A program made the position numbers and the translations under genes. A DNA stretch of 64,000 bases from Oscillospiraceae bacterium (GTDB lineage Bacteria > Bacillota > Clostridia > Oscillospirales > Oscillospiraceae). The stretch spans positions 27,661 through 91,660 of the forward strand of contig SVLM01000005.1 in the NCBI GenBank assembly GCA_015067945.1. The letters run 5' to 3'. The notes under the pieces were generated by a model. The model ran no database searches. It was given only the letters and a program-made list of their open reading frames with translations, and was not told where the DNA came from. Shown here piece after piece: positions 50,484-59,862 of this stretch; position 1 is the stretch's first letter, and each line of letters opens with the position of its first letter.

Positions 50484-51649
50484 AAATTCTGATTGCAAAC
50501 AACAATATGAAGGTTGGCGGCGTGCAGAAAAGTCTGTGCAATCTTCTTTGGGAGCTGGAGCGGCAGGGGGAGCATGATGTGACCTTGCTGCTGTTCGCCC
50601 CGGTTGGCGATTATATGGATATGCTGCCTCCGGGCATCCGGTGCATCACCGCTAAGGGACTGTTTCGGTATTTCGGTGTCAGCCAGGGGGAGACCCGGGG
50701 TGCGGACAAGCTGAAGCGGGGTGCACTGGCGGCGATTTGCCGAATTTTTGGCAGATCCGCAGCTGTGCAGATCATGCTCTGGAGCCAAAAGACACTGCCG
50801 GAGGAATACGATTGTGCCATGTCGTTTTTGCATAACGGCAGAAATAAGTCCTTTTTTGGCGGTGTGCAGGATTTTGTACTGCATCGGGTAAAGGCCAAGC
50901 GGAAAATCACATTTTTGCATGATGACTATGTAAAATGCGGGGCAAACCACAAGGTCAACAACCGCATTATGGCAAAGTTCGACACTATTGCTGCCTGCTC
51001 CGACGGCTGCAGAGGCGTGTTTGAATCGGTGGTGCCGGAGCTGGCAGGGAAGGCTGTGACAGTCAGAAACTGCAACAACATTTCCGAGATCCGCACGCTG
51101 GCGGAGGAAAACACCGTGGTTTATGACGAAAACCGCCTGAATGTGCTTTGTGCCGCCAGATTTTCTCCCCGGAAGGGCATCGACCGGGCGATTTTGGCAG
51201 CAGAAGAGATGCTGCATAACGGCATCCCCATAACCCTGCACCTTTTGGGCAGCGGCACTATGGAGGAAGAGCTGAAGGCAATGGTCAGCCAAAAGGGTCT
51301 GCAGGAGCATGTGATCTTCTGGGGTGAGCAGGCCAATCCCTATCGGTACATGAAAAATGCGGATCTGTTTTTGCTGACCTCCTACCATGAGGCGGCTCCG
51401 ATGGTCATCGATGAGGCCTATATTTTGGGCGTTCCCACGCTGGTCACCCGTACAAATTCCAGCGATGAAATGATCACTGCCCGCAATTGCGGCTGGGTCT
51501 GCGAAAATAATCAGCAGGCACTGAACGAAAAGCTGCTGCAGGTGCTGCAAAATCCGGCGCAATTGCGTGATCTGAAGCAGACACTTCGCAGCAGCGAGCC
51601 CAGCAATGCTCTTGGCATGAGCCAATTTGCAAACTTGATCAATAACTGA
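50480..51649 (+). CDS. Glycosyltransferase family 4
   Basis: A 389-residue GT-B retaining glycosyltransferase: N-terminal MKVGGVQKSLCNLLWEL glycine-rich loop, the linker strand LNVLCAARFSPRKGIDRAI, and the C-terminal donor site HEAAPMVIDEAYILGVPTL containing the EX7E pattern. It extends the repeat unit in the cytosol. ATG overlaps the stop of the preceding transferase by 4 nt and ends 8 nt before wzy. Confidence 0.9.
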   Translation: MKILIANNNMKVGGVQKSLCNLLWELERQGEHDVTLLLFAPVGDYMDMLPPGIRCITAKGLFRYFGVSQGETRGADKLKRGALAAICRIFGRSAAVQIMLWSQKTLPEEYDCAMSFLHNGRNKSFFGGVQDFVLHRVKAKRKITFLHDDYVKCGANHKVNNRIMAKFDTIAACSDGCRGVFESVVPELAGKAVTVRNCNNISEIRTLAEENTVVYDENRLNVLCAARFSPRKGIDRAILAAEEMLHNGIPITLHLLGSGTMEEELKAMVSQKGLQEHVIFWGEQANPYRYMKNADLFLLTSYHEAAPMVIDEAYILGVPTLVTRTNSSDEMITARNCGWVCENNQQALNEKLLQVLQNPAQLRDLKQTLRSSEPSNALGMSQFANLINN

Positions 51650-51657
51650 GGTAAACA

Positions 51658-52959
51658 ATGGTAAAAAATGGGGTATTGACAACTGAATATCGGGAACAAT
51701 ACCCTGTTTGGAGCATTTTGGTGGCAATGGTATTGATCCTTGCGTCACCGTTTGTGTCAACAATGACTTCTTATGCGGCTTTGGCTGTTTGCTTGTACCG
51801 GGTATTTCGGTATGACGCAAAGGTTTTTGCCACGGACTATGCTTTGCTGGCACCGCTGTGTAATGTGTTCAGAACCTCCGCCGGATTAACGCTGCTGATT
51901 ATCCTGTGCCTTGTGGCGGCAGTGGTATATTTGGTGCGGGAGGGCCTTCGGGCAGACCGCAGCTTGGTGCTGATTTTGGTTTTGCTGAATTATCTGCTGC
52001 TGCGCATGCAGACCAATATCAGCGATTTTGTGCTGTGTTTCGGTCAGATTTTCCTGCTTTGGGTGTTGCTTCCGAAGCAAAACACCCAATCGGCGGAGCG
52101 GACAGCAAAAGCCTTTTGCATAGGCTTGCTGGCCACATCCCTTTATGCTTTGGTGCTGCAGGATACCTGGCAGCTGCGTGAGGTGATCGGTGCTGACACG
52201 GAGGCACTTTGGGGAACAGGCATCATGCGTTTCCACGGTCTGTACCGTGATCCGAACTACTATATGACGATGCTGATCGTTGGCCTGTCCATGCTGATCA
52301 AGCTTCGTGAAAACGGCCGCATAAAAATGCTGCCCTTTGTTCTGGTGGTGGTCAGCTTGGTTGCTTTTGGCGTTTTAACTTACAGTAAGACATTCTTCCT
52401 GGCACTGATCCTGCTGTGTGTTGTGTATATCATCTGGCAATTCCGGAACAAAAAGGTGATCTGGGGAGCTGTGTTGGTGACAGCCATTGTCGTCGGTGCG
52501 GAGTTTTTGCTGTTTTCCGAGGATTCGCCCTTTGCAGTGGTTATGTCCAGATTGTTGGGCAGCGAGGACCTGAATGATCTAACCACCGGAAGATCCGATG
52601 TTTACCTCCAGTATATTGAGGCAAGCACAAAGAGCCTGACGACGGTTCTGTTCGGCTATGGATTTGGTGCACCGGAGCTGTCGAACGACCCCCACAATAT
52701 TTATCTGGAGATCATTTACCGCTGCGGTGTGGTGGGCATTGTCCTGATTCTGATATTCTTGACTTCTTTAGCCAGTGTACTCAAACTGCAGGAGCCGATG
52801 GCGGCACGGCAGGGCAGAATTGCACGGTATCTTTCGATCGGTATGGTGATGGTTCTGTATTTTACGCTGCACGGCATATTTATGGTTGAGGTATACCCCA
52901 ACATTTTCCTGGCATTTCTGGCGATTTTAATTACACCGAAGCAGCCGGAGGCGTCGTAA
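51658..52959 (+). CDS. wzy: O-antigen-polymerase/ligase family protein (Wzy-like)
   Basis: A 433-residue polytopic membrane protein with about eleven hydrophobic segments and a larger extracytoplasmic loop (about 290-350) containing TTGRSDVYLQYIEAS and GFGAPELSNDPHNIYLEI, the typical R..D and HN features of Wzy_C proteins. It should polymerise repeat units outside the membrane. Position between glycosyltransferases and the flippase supports this. The Shine-Dalgarno is weak (TGAGGTAAACA). Confidence 0.85.
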   Translation: MVKNGVLTTEYREQYPVWSILVAMVLILASPFVSTMTSYAALAVCLYRVFRYDAKVFATDYALLAPLCNVFRTSAGLTLLIILCLVAAVVYLVREGLRADRSLVLILVLLNYLLLRMQTNISDFVLCFGQIFLLWVLLPKQNTQSAERTAKAFCIGLLATSLYALVLQDTWQLREVIGADTEALWGTGIMRFHGLYRDPNYYMTMLIVGLSMLIKLRENGRIKMLPFVLVVVSLVAFGVLTYSKTFFLALILLCVVYIIWQFRNKKVIWGAVLVTAIVVGAEFLLFSEDSPFAVVMSRLLGSEDLNDLTTGRSDVYLQYIEASTKSLTTVLFGYGFGAPELSNDPHNIYLEIIYRCGVVGIVLILIFLTSLASVLKLQEPMAARQGRIARYLSIGMVMVLYFTLHGIFMVEVYPNIFLAFLAILITPKQPEAS

Positions 52960-53002
52960 GGACACCCTTGTGGCTGCAAAAATATGACGAAGGAGTCGGA
53001 AG

Positions 53003-54478
53003 ATGAAAAAACGAAACCTTCTTAATAGCACTTCCGGCGACGCAATGCTGTTGATGCTGGTCAAATTGATGACCATTGTGCTGAACTTTGCGGTAACCCG
53101 TCTGATGTCGCAGTATTTATCCCTGCATGATTACGGCACCTATTCCCAAATTCTGCTGCTGGTGTCCACCGTAAGCTCTGTGACGATTCTGGGCATGGTG
53201 GACGGTGTGAACTTCTACTACTGCAGTGAGCAGGACCCCGAAAAAAGGGAAAGCTATGTGACGACAATCTTTGCTTTGCAAAGCATCGTCAGCGTGGCTG
53301 TAGGTGCGGTGGTGATGCTGCTGGGGGGCATGCTGAGCAAGGGCTTTGACAACCCGGATGTCCGCAGGCTGATCATCTTTGCGGCGGCATTGCCGATGCT
53401 GCAGAATTTGATGAATATGTTTCAGGTGCTGTTGGTTTCGGTAGGCAAGGCGAAGGTTCTTGCCGTACGGAATCTATTGGTATCGGTCCTGCGTTTGGCC
53501 ATTGTGCTGGTTATGGTCAGAGTTCTGCCGGATGTGGTGGTGATCCTGACAGCCACTTTGGTAATGGATCTGCTGCAGGTGCTGTTTTTTGGCGTGATTC
53601 TGCGGCAGAACCAGTGCCCCATCCGTCTGCGGAGCATCAATCTGCAGTTGACCGGCCGGATTCTGCATTACTGCATCCCCATGGCTATGTTCATCATGAT
53701 GCGGGCCGTCAACCGGGATCTGGACAAGTATATGATCGGCATTTGGACGGACACAGAAACTCTGGCGGTGTACAGCAATGCCTCCAAGCCCTTGCCGTTT
53801 GATATCATTCTGCAGTCCTTTGTGGTGGTGCTGGTACCGAAGATCATCCGCCTGGTGGCGGACAATCGTCAGGGCCGGGCACTGAGCTTGTACCGCTCCA
53901 TCATGGAGATAGGGTACCTGGCTACCGGCACTCTGTGCCTGGCTGCCTTGGCAGCAGCTCCGCAGCTGATGAAGCTGCTGTACTCGGATAAGTATGTAAG
54001 CGGTCTGACGGTGTTTTGTCTGTACATCCTGGTGGACCTGCTGCAGTTTGCCAATATGACCATGGTTCTGTGTGCGGCAGGCAAGACCGGTACGTTGATG
54101 ATGGTAGGCTTTGGCACCCTGGGCCTGAACGCGGTGCTGAATGTGGTTTTATACTATCAGATGGGCATTGCAGGCCCTGCCCTGGCTACACTGCTGACTA
54201 CGCTGCTCACCGGCGTGCTGATCATGGCCTTTTCCGCAAAAGCACTGGGAGCCAAGTTCCGGCAGCTGTTTGATTGGAAATTCCTACTGCTGTTTCTCTT
54301 TGAAAGTGGGGTTGTGTTCCTGCTTTCTCAGTGGCTGCGTACCTGGCTGGTGAGCATGGACTGGCACTACATGATCATTCTGATTGTGGTCTGCGGCTTG
54401 TATGCAGGAACCTTCCTGATGCTCCACGGAAAACGACTCAAGCGGAATATCCGGGAATTGAATGCCCCGGACGAGTAA
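53003..54478 (+). CDS. wzx: Polysaccharide flippase (Wzx/MATE-like MVF family)
   Basis: A 491-residue membrane protein with about twelve to fourteen helices, belonging to the polysaccharide biosynthesis protein family; visible features are NFAVTRLMSQYLSLHDYGTYSQ near the N-terminus (split motif) and YCIPMAMFIMMRAVNRDLDKYMIG in the middle. It would flip lipid-linked repeat units. The wzx/wzy pair with the Wzz-kinase makes a complete Wzy-dependent assembly line. AAGGAGTCGGAAG precedes ATG, and a stem-loop follows. Confidence 0.88.
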   Translation: MKKRNLLNSTSGDAMLLMLVKLMTIVLNFAVTRLMSQYLSLHDYGTYSQILLLVSTVSSVTILGMVDGVNFYYCSEQDPEKRESYVTTIFALQSIVSVAVGAVVMLLGGMLSKGFDNPDVRRLIIFAAALPMLQNLMNMFQVLLVSVGKAKVLAVRNLLVSVLRLAIVLVMVRVLPDVVVILTATLVMDLLQVLFFGVILRQNQCPIRLRSINLQLTGRILHYCIPMAMFIMMRAVNRDLDKYMIGIWTDTETLAVYSNASKPLPFDIILQSFVVVLVPKIIRLVADNRQGRALSLYRSIMEIGYLATGTLCLAALAAAPQLMKLLYSDKYVSGLTVFCLYILVDLLQFANMTMVLCAAGKTGTLMMVGFGTLGLNAVLNVVLYYQMGIAGPALATLLTTLLTGVLIMAFSAKALGAKFRQLFDWKFLLLFLFESGVVFLLSQWLRTWLVSMDWHYMIILIVVCGLYAGTFLMLHGKRLKRNIRELNAPDE

Positions 54479-54479
54479 A

Positions 54480-54504
54480 AGCGAACCCAACAGGGTTCGC
54501 TTTT
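54480..54504 (+). terminator. wzx terminator
   Basis: AGCGAACCC / GGGTTCGCT stem followed by TTT, 2 nt after the wzx stop. Confidence 0.82.
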
Positions 54505-54610
54505 ACTATATGCAATAAGGAAAAATTACAAAAGTTGCAAAATAGTGGAATTTTGAGAAAATCTTAAGATTAGCCAAAAAAATAATAACTGTAATTAAGA
54601 GAAAAATGGG

Positions 54611-54639
54611 TTGCAATTGCCACGAAGGTGTGGTATCAT
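54611..54639 (+). promoter_or_regulatory. Promoter of the phosphodiester glycosidase gene
   Basis: TTGCAA-N17-TATCAT, about 90 nt before the ATG at 54732. Confidence 0.6.
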
Positions 54640-54731
54640 TATGCTGTATTCTTAGAAGTACACCTTTCTGCCTTTTTCGAAAGGCGGCCCCCGTGCTTCA
54701 AAAAATTTTTCGAAAGAAAAGAGGCATCGTA

Positions 54732-57700
54732 ATGAGTAAGAAAATGTCCGTCAGATGGCTGGCTATGCTGTTGGCAGTTGTCCTGTGCCTGGGTTATCTG
54801 CAGCCCCTGAGTGCACTGGCAACTGACGAACCCGGCGTGGCTGACTATCAATCCTTCCTGTCCAACCTGAAGGTGTTGGAACAGTATGCCGATGAGTATG
54901 CTGCAGCCAATAGCCGTTATAATGCCAAGACACTGGTTGTGAACTTTATCCGCACCGGTGTTGAGCGTTACAACGACGACAACTGGGTCACTCTGGCAGG
55001 ATCAGAAATCACCGACTTCGTCCGTTATGTAGAAGAACGGGATGCCACAAAGGGCACCACCGCTATGCTGCTGCGTAACATCATCATCGATGATTTTATT
55101 CTGCCCAATGGCAATCAGGTAGACTTCGGCCACATGTTCGGCACTCTGAACATTGCGTTTGTGGCATCTCAGGAGTCTGCTGACCTGGGCGGCTGGGCCG
55201 GCGATATCTGCGACCTGCTGTATTACAGCAAGAACCATGGCAATGTACCTGCCGGTACTGTCGAAGAAAGAGTTGCCTACATTAAGAACAACTGCTTTGG
55301 CGTTGATGCAGATGACGCCTTCGGCATGGATGACTTCTACGGCGACATGGATGCTTTCTACCTGCATCACAAGTCTGTGGCCGGTGAGAAGCTGAGCACC
55401 GTTATGGAAAGCTACTTCACCGCCGACCTGTCCGACAGCGACCGTGCCGCTTACTTCCTGAATAACCGCTTCAGAGGCGTTTTGACCCAGGAAGATGTCC
55501 GTACTGCGATCTATGATACATATGCGGCCAATATGGGTCTGCGTGTTCTGGAAGCCAAGCGTGAGCTGTCCGCCGAGAGCGAGCTCCGGGCAGCCAGCTG
55601 CTATGCCTTTGCTGACTACCTGTTTGAGCAGGCAGGCGATCGCCTGACCGGCGATGTAGGCGGCGGTGAAGAGGGTGAAGGCGGTAACGAGAGCGGAGGT
55701 CCTGCTATGGACAACGACTACTACTCCGTGTTCTCCAGTGCATCCTCCGTTCTGGCCCCCGGCATCCAGCAGACCATCAAGTACGCCATGACTGCCGACA
55801 ACAAGCAGATCGTGTACTATGTTGCTACTGTGGATGTCACCAGAGATGATGTAACCATCATGGCCAACTACCGGGACAACGACCCCTCCAAGGGTTGGGG
55901 CACCCAGCGTGTTGAGGACCAGGCTCTGGCTCTGCTGAACAAGCACAACAATCCCAACGATAAGGATAACTACATCGAAAACTTCAATGTAGTTGTTGCC
56001 ACCAATGCCGACGGCTTCAATATGTCCACCGGTCAGCCCGGCGGTCTGTTGGTTATGGAAGGCAAGGAGTGGTACGGTGTTGATAACGACGGTTTCTTCG
56101 CTATTCTGAAGGATGGCACCGCCATGATCGGCACCAAGGAAGACTACACTACTTACAAGGATCAGATCCAGGAAGCCGTTGGCGGCTTCGGTGCTGTGCT
56201 GATCCGTGACGGCGAGGTTGTGGTAGGCAAGAGTGCAACCCATACCTCCAACCGCGCCAGCCGTACCGCCATCGGTATCACTGCCGACGGTAAGGTTGTT
56301 ATGATGGTTCTGGACGGCCGTCAGGAGCCTTTCTCCGCAGGCGGTTCCATGGAAGAAATCGCCCAGATCATGCTGGAAGCCGGCTGTGTCGAGGCTGTGA
56401 ACCTGGACGGCGGCGGCTCCACCACCTACCTGTCCAAGCCCGAGGGCGCGGACTCCCTGCAGCTGGTCAACCGTCCTTCCGACGGCTTTGCCCGTAGCGT
56501 TGCTACCTCTTTGGTGGCCATCTCTACCGCTAAGTCCTCCAAGGAATTTGACCACGCCAATATTACTGCTGATTACGACTACCTGACCATCGGCACCGAG
56601 CTGAAGCTGATCGCTTCCGGCGTCAGTAACACCGGTAACGCTGCCTCTCTGCCCGAGAACCTTGTTTGGGAAGTTTCCGACAGCACTGTCGGTTCCGTCT
56701 CCGCTGACGGTGTGTTCACCGCACTGGCTAACGGCGATGTGAAGGTACACCTGGTTCAGGACGGCGTCGTAGTCGGCACCAAGATCCTTCACGTGGTGGT
56801 ACCCGATACACTGGCATTTGAGAAGAACACGCTCAATGTGGTCTACGGCGTTCCCACTGAGTTGGTTCTGCTGGCTTACTACAACGAAAATCCCGTTCTG
56901 TTTAACGAGTTTGATGTGATGACCCTTAACGGCGACAGCGATGCCTGTGACCTGGATTATCTGACGATGACCGTCCACGAAGAATCCGGCATTCGCAGCA
57001 TTACCATGGGTGCCATCCTGCTGGCAAACATGGACGCATTTGCTCTGATTGAGGTTCGCTGTTATAAGGCTGACGAGGCTGTTTTTGACTTTGATAACGT
57101 CACCGCCGGCGGCCGCGATCTGGCATGGATCCGCGATGTTTCCAACTCCTCTAATGTGGGAGACAATGTGTACGGCGTTGTGGATGCCAACAAGGCAATG
57201 GATATTACCTATGTCTTCGGTCTGGATATGCAGGCTATCGGCATCCCCGAGCAGTTGCAGGATCTGACCCACATGCTACCCGGTGCAGATGTCAGTGCAA
57301 CTGCATGGAAGTTCCTGCTGCAGCTGGCTGAGCGTGTCAGCACCCTGACTGAAGTTACCATCGAAGTCCAGTTCGACACCGATCTGGATGTGGACATCTC
57401 CAACCTGAAGGTGGTCAACGAGTACTTCTATCTGAAGTCCGCTGTGCTGGATGAGAACAACAAGATGACTATGGTCTGCGGTTGGTACGATCAGACCCAG
57501 GCCATTGACCCCGCAACCGCTAACCCCATCTGCATTCTCAGCGGTGTTAAGGCTACTCCCAAGGCCAATGCCGGATGGGACAGCAAGAACCAGCTGGTGA
57601 TCACCAATGTTGGTCAGGTTAGCTATGAGATCTACCTGCGTGCAAGCTCCCTGTACAGCTTCGCTCTGCAACCCCAGAACCAGGCTGAGTTTGGCCTGCT

Positions 57701-59753
57701 GCCCTTTGTCAACCCCGATGACGAGAGCGAAAAGGGTGCTAAGTTCGGCACCGTTTACGCTAAATTCAATGATACCTTCACCCTGGATATGAGCCTGCGT
57801 CAGGGCTGGGAGAAGGTTGGCGATTACTACCGCTACTTCGTGGACAATGAAGCTCTGGTAGGCATCCACTACCTGCCCTCTCTGGAGGATCCCACCGTTA
57901 AGAAGTTCTACGAGTTCGAGTCCGACGGCGTTCTGAACGGTACTGTTACCGGTCTGGTCACCATGGAAGATGGCTTGTACTATGCCTTCCAGGGTGAGAT
58001 GATGACCGGCTGGCGTTCCGTTATGGATGAAACCGGCGCCAGCTATGACTACTACTTCCACCCCGCAACCGGCAAGGCTGTGGACGGCGTGTTCACCATT
58101 GCCGGCTACACCTACACCTTTGAAAACTACAAGCTGGTGGAAGGCTGCCTGGTTACCGATGCCAATGGTACCAGATACCTGTGGGCCGGCAGATGGCTGC
58201 GTAACCAGTGGCTGCAGATTGATGGCAAGTGGTACTTCGCCAGCCACCTGTGGGAAGGCTACTTCGTAACCGGCGGCATGGTTTGGGTCCGCGATTTCGA
58301 CGGCAAGTCCAGCCACTACCACCTGTTCGATGAGAATGGCGTATTCCAGAATCATGTCAACGGTCTGTACCATGTGGGCGGCGATACCTATCTGATGAAG
58401 GACGGCGTCCGCCAGTCCGAGCCCGGTCTGGTGCTGATCGATGGCTACTATTACTACTTCTGCTCCACCGATAAGGCTGTTAAGAACTGCGACTATTGGC
58501 CCACCCGCACCAACGGCCTGCTGCCTTACGGCACCTACAAGTTCGACGAGCAGGGCCGCATGGTCAATCCTCCCTCTGTGGAGCCTGAGGATCCCGATGC
58601 ACCTCCCGCACCCGTGAAGAACGGTGTTGTGGAAGTTTCCGGCGATCTGTTCTACTTCAAGAACAACGCTCTGCAGTACGCCGCCGGTCTGGTCAAGCTG
58701 GAAGACGGCAGCTACATCTATGTCCGCTCCAATGCTCAGCTGGCAATCGGCGAGTACTGGGTCACTAACACCAACGGTTACATGAGCCAGGGTCTGTACA
58801 CCTTCGGCGAGGACGGCAAGATGATCGTTTCTGAGGAGCCTGAGGATCCTGAGGAGCCCACTGTGCCCACCGAGCCCGAGCAGCCCACCGAGCCCGAGCA
58901 GCCCACAGAACCCAAGCCCGTCAAGAACGGTGTTGTAGATGTCAACGGTACTCTGTACTACTACAAGAATGACACTCTGCAGTATTCCGCCGGTCTGATT
59001 AAGCTGGCAGACGGCAGCTACATCTATGTCCGCTCCAACGCTCAGCTGGCGATTGGTCAGTATTGGGTCACCAACACCAACGGCTACATGAGCCAGGGCA
59101 TGCACGTCTTTGATGCCAGCGGCATCATGCTGGATCCTCCTGTGCAGGCCCCTGTGGAGCCCGATACTCCCGATACTCCCGATACTCCTGATACTCCCGA
59201 GGTTCCCGAGGTTAAGAACGGCGTTGTTGAAATGAACGGTATTCTGTACTACTTCAAGAACGATGTTCCTCAGTATGCAGCAGGTCTGGTTAAGCTGGAG
59301 GACGGCAGCTACATCTACGTCCGCTCCAATGCTCAGCTGGCTACCGGCACTTACTGGGTCACCAACCACAACGGCTATATGGGTCAGGGCATGCATGAGT
59401 TCGGCGAGGACGGCATCATGCTGGATCCTCCTGTGCAGGCCCCTGTGGAGCCCCCTGTGGAGCCCGATATCCCCGATACTCCCGATGTTCCCGTGGAGCC
59501 CGATAAGCCTGAAGAACCCGAAGTTCTGAATGGTGTTGTGGAAGTCAATGGCGTTCTGTACTACTATGTGAACGGCCGTCCCGGCTATGCTTACGGTCTG
59601 ATTCTGATGACCGACGAGAACGGTGCTGATTACTACATCTATGTCCGCACTGGCGGCAACCTGGCAGTTGGCCAGTACTGGGTGACCAACGGCAACGGCT
59701 ATCTGAGCCAGGGTCTGTACACCTTCGACGAGAACGGCAGACTGTATCTGTAA
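54732..59753 (+). CDS. Large secreted phosphodiester glycosidase (NAGPA domain) with C-terminal repeats
   Basis: A 1673-residue secreted protein. The signal peptide (about 1-33) leads to a helical region (about 35-310), then a phosphodiester-glycosidase/NAGPA domain (about 330-597) with RTAIGITADGK, the glycine motif NLDGGGSTT at 557-565 and SDGFARSVATSL. A bacterial Ig-like domain (about 615-690) and further beta-rich domains follow. From about 1295 there are four YY/YF-rich repeats (DNA 58614-58825, 58920-59140, 59211-59438, 59526-59750) separated by Pro/Glu/Thr/Asp linkers; each has YIYVRSNAQLA and YWVTNTNGYMSQG-like motifs and resembles cell-wall or glucan-binding repeats. It may trim GlcNAc-1-phosphodiesters on surface glycans. 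ATG at 54732 follows AGAGG by 7 nt. Confidence 0.88.
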   Translation: MSKKMSVRWLAMLLAVVLCLGYLQPLSALATDEPGVADYQSFLSNLKVLEQYADEYAAANSRYNAKTLVVNFIRTGVERYNDDNWVTLAGSEITDFVRYVEERDATKGTTAMLLRNIIIDDFILPNGNQVDFGHMFGTLNIAFVASQESADLGGWAGDICDLLYYSKNHGNVPAGTVEERVAYIKNNCFGVDADDAFGMDDFYGDMDAFYLHHKSVAGEKLSTVMESYFTADLSDSDRAAYFLNNRFRGVLTQEDVRTAIYDTYAANMGLRVLEAKRELSAESELRAASCYAFADYLFEQAGDRLTGDVGGGEEGEGGNESGGPAMDNDYYSVFSSASSVLAPGIQQTIKYAMTADNKQIVYYVATVDVTRDDVTIMANYRDNDPSKGWGTQRVEDQALALLNKHNNPNDKDNYIENFNVVVATNADGFNMSTGQPGGLLVMEGKEWYGVDNDGFFAILKDGTAMIGTKEDYTTYKDQIQEAVGGFGAVLIRDGEVVVGKSATHTSNRASRTAIGITADGKVVMMVLDGRQEPFSAGGSMEEIAQIMLEAGCVEAVNLDGGGSTTYLSKPEGADSLQLVNRPSDGFARSVATSLVAISTAKSSKEFDHANITADYDYLTIGTELKLIASGVSNTGNAASLPENLVWEVSDSTVGSVSADGVFTALANGDVKVHLVQDGVVVGTKILHVVVPDTLAFEKNTLNVVYGVPTELVLLAYYNENPVLFNEFDVMTLNGDSDACDLDYLTMTVHEESGIRSITMGAILLANMDAFALIEVRCYKADEAVFDFDNVTAGGRDLAWIRDVSNSSNVGDNVYGVVDANKAMDITYVFGLDMQAIGIPEQLQDLTHMLPGADVSATAWKFLLQLAERVSTLTEVTIEVQFDTDLDVDISNLKVVNEYFYLKSAVLDENNKMTMVCGWYDQTQAIDPATANPICILSGVKATPKANAGWDSKNQLVITNVGQVSYEIYLRASSLYSFALQPQNQAEFGLLPFVNPDDESEKGAKFGTVYAKFNDTFTLDMSLRQGWEKVGDYYRYFVDNEALVGIHYLPSLEDPTVKKFYEFESDGVLNGTVTGLVTMEDGLYYAFQGEMMTGWRSVMDETGASYDYYFHPATGKAVDGVFTIAGYTYTFENYKLVEGCLVTDANGTRYLWAGRWLRNQWLQIDGKWYFASHLWEGYFVTGGMVWVRDFDGKSSHYHLFDENGVFQNHVNGLYHVGGDTYLMKDGVRQSEPGLVLIDGYYYYFCSTDKAVKNCDYWPTRTNGLLPYGTYKFDEQGRMVNPPSVEPEDPDAPPAPVKNGVVEVSGDLFYFKNNALQYAAGLVKLEDGSYIYVRSNAQLAIGEYWVTNTNGYMSQGLYTFGEDGKMIVSEEPEDPEEPTVPTEPEQPTEPEQPTEPKPVKNGVVDVNGTLYYYKNDTLQYSAGLIKLADGSYIYVRSNAQLAIGQYWVTNTNGYMSQGMHVFDASGIMLDPPVQAPVEPDTPDTPDTPDTPEVPEVKNGVVEMNGILYYFKNDVPQYAAGLVKLEDGSYIYVRSNAQLATGTYWVTNHNGYMGQGMHEFGEDGIMLDPPVQAPVEPPVEPDIPDTPDVPVEPDKPEEPEVLNGVVEVNGVLYYYVNGRPGYAYGLILMTDENGADYYIYVRTGGNLAVGQYWVTNGNGYLSQGLYTFDENGRLYL

Positions 59754-59763
59754 TTATCACCAA

Positions 59764-59791
59764 AAGGATGCACGGGTAACTGTGCATCCTT
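59764..59791 (+). terminator. Terminator after the phosphodiester glycosidase gene
   Basis: AAGGATGCAC / GTGCATCCTT ten-bp stem, 11 nt after the stop; T-run is short. Confidence 0.7.
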
Positions 59792-59862
59792 CCGGTGCTC
59801 TTCCGGTCTGCGGTTCCGGAGAAAAAAGATCAATCGCAAATCTAAAACAGGAGTGAAAGAAT

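Noticed and set aside
55002..59396. Two long antisense frames (756 and 706 codons) opposite the phosphodiester glycosidase
   Set aside because: Same codon-bias effect; no ribosome-binding sites or domains.
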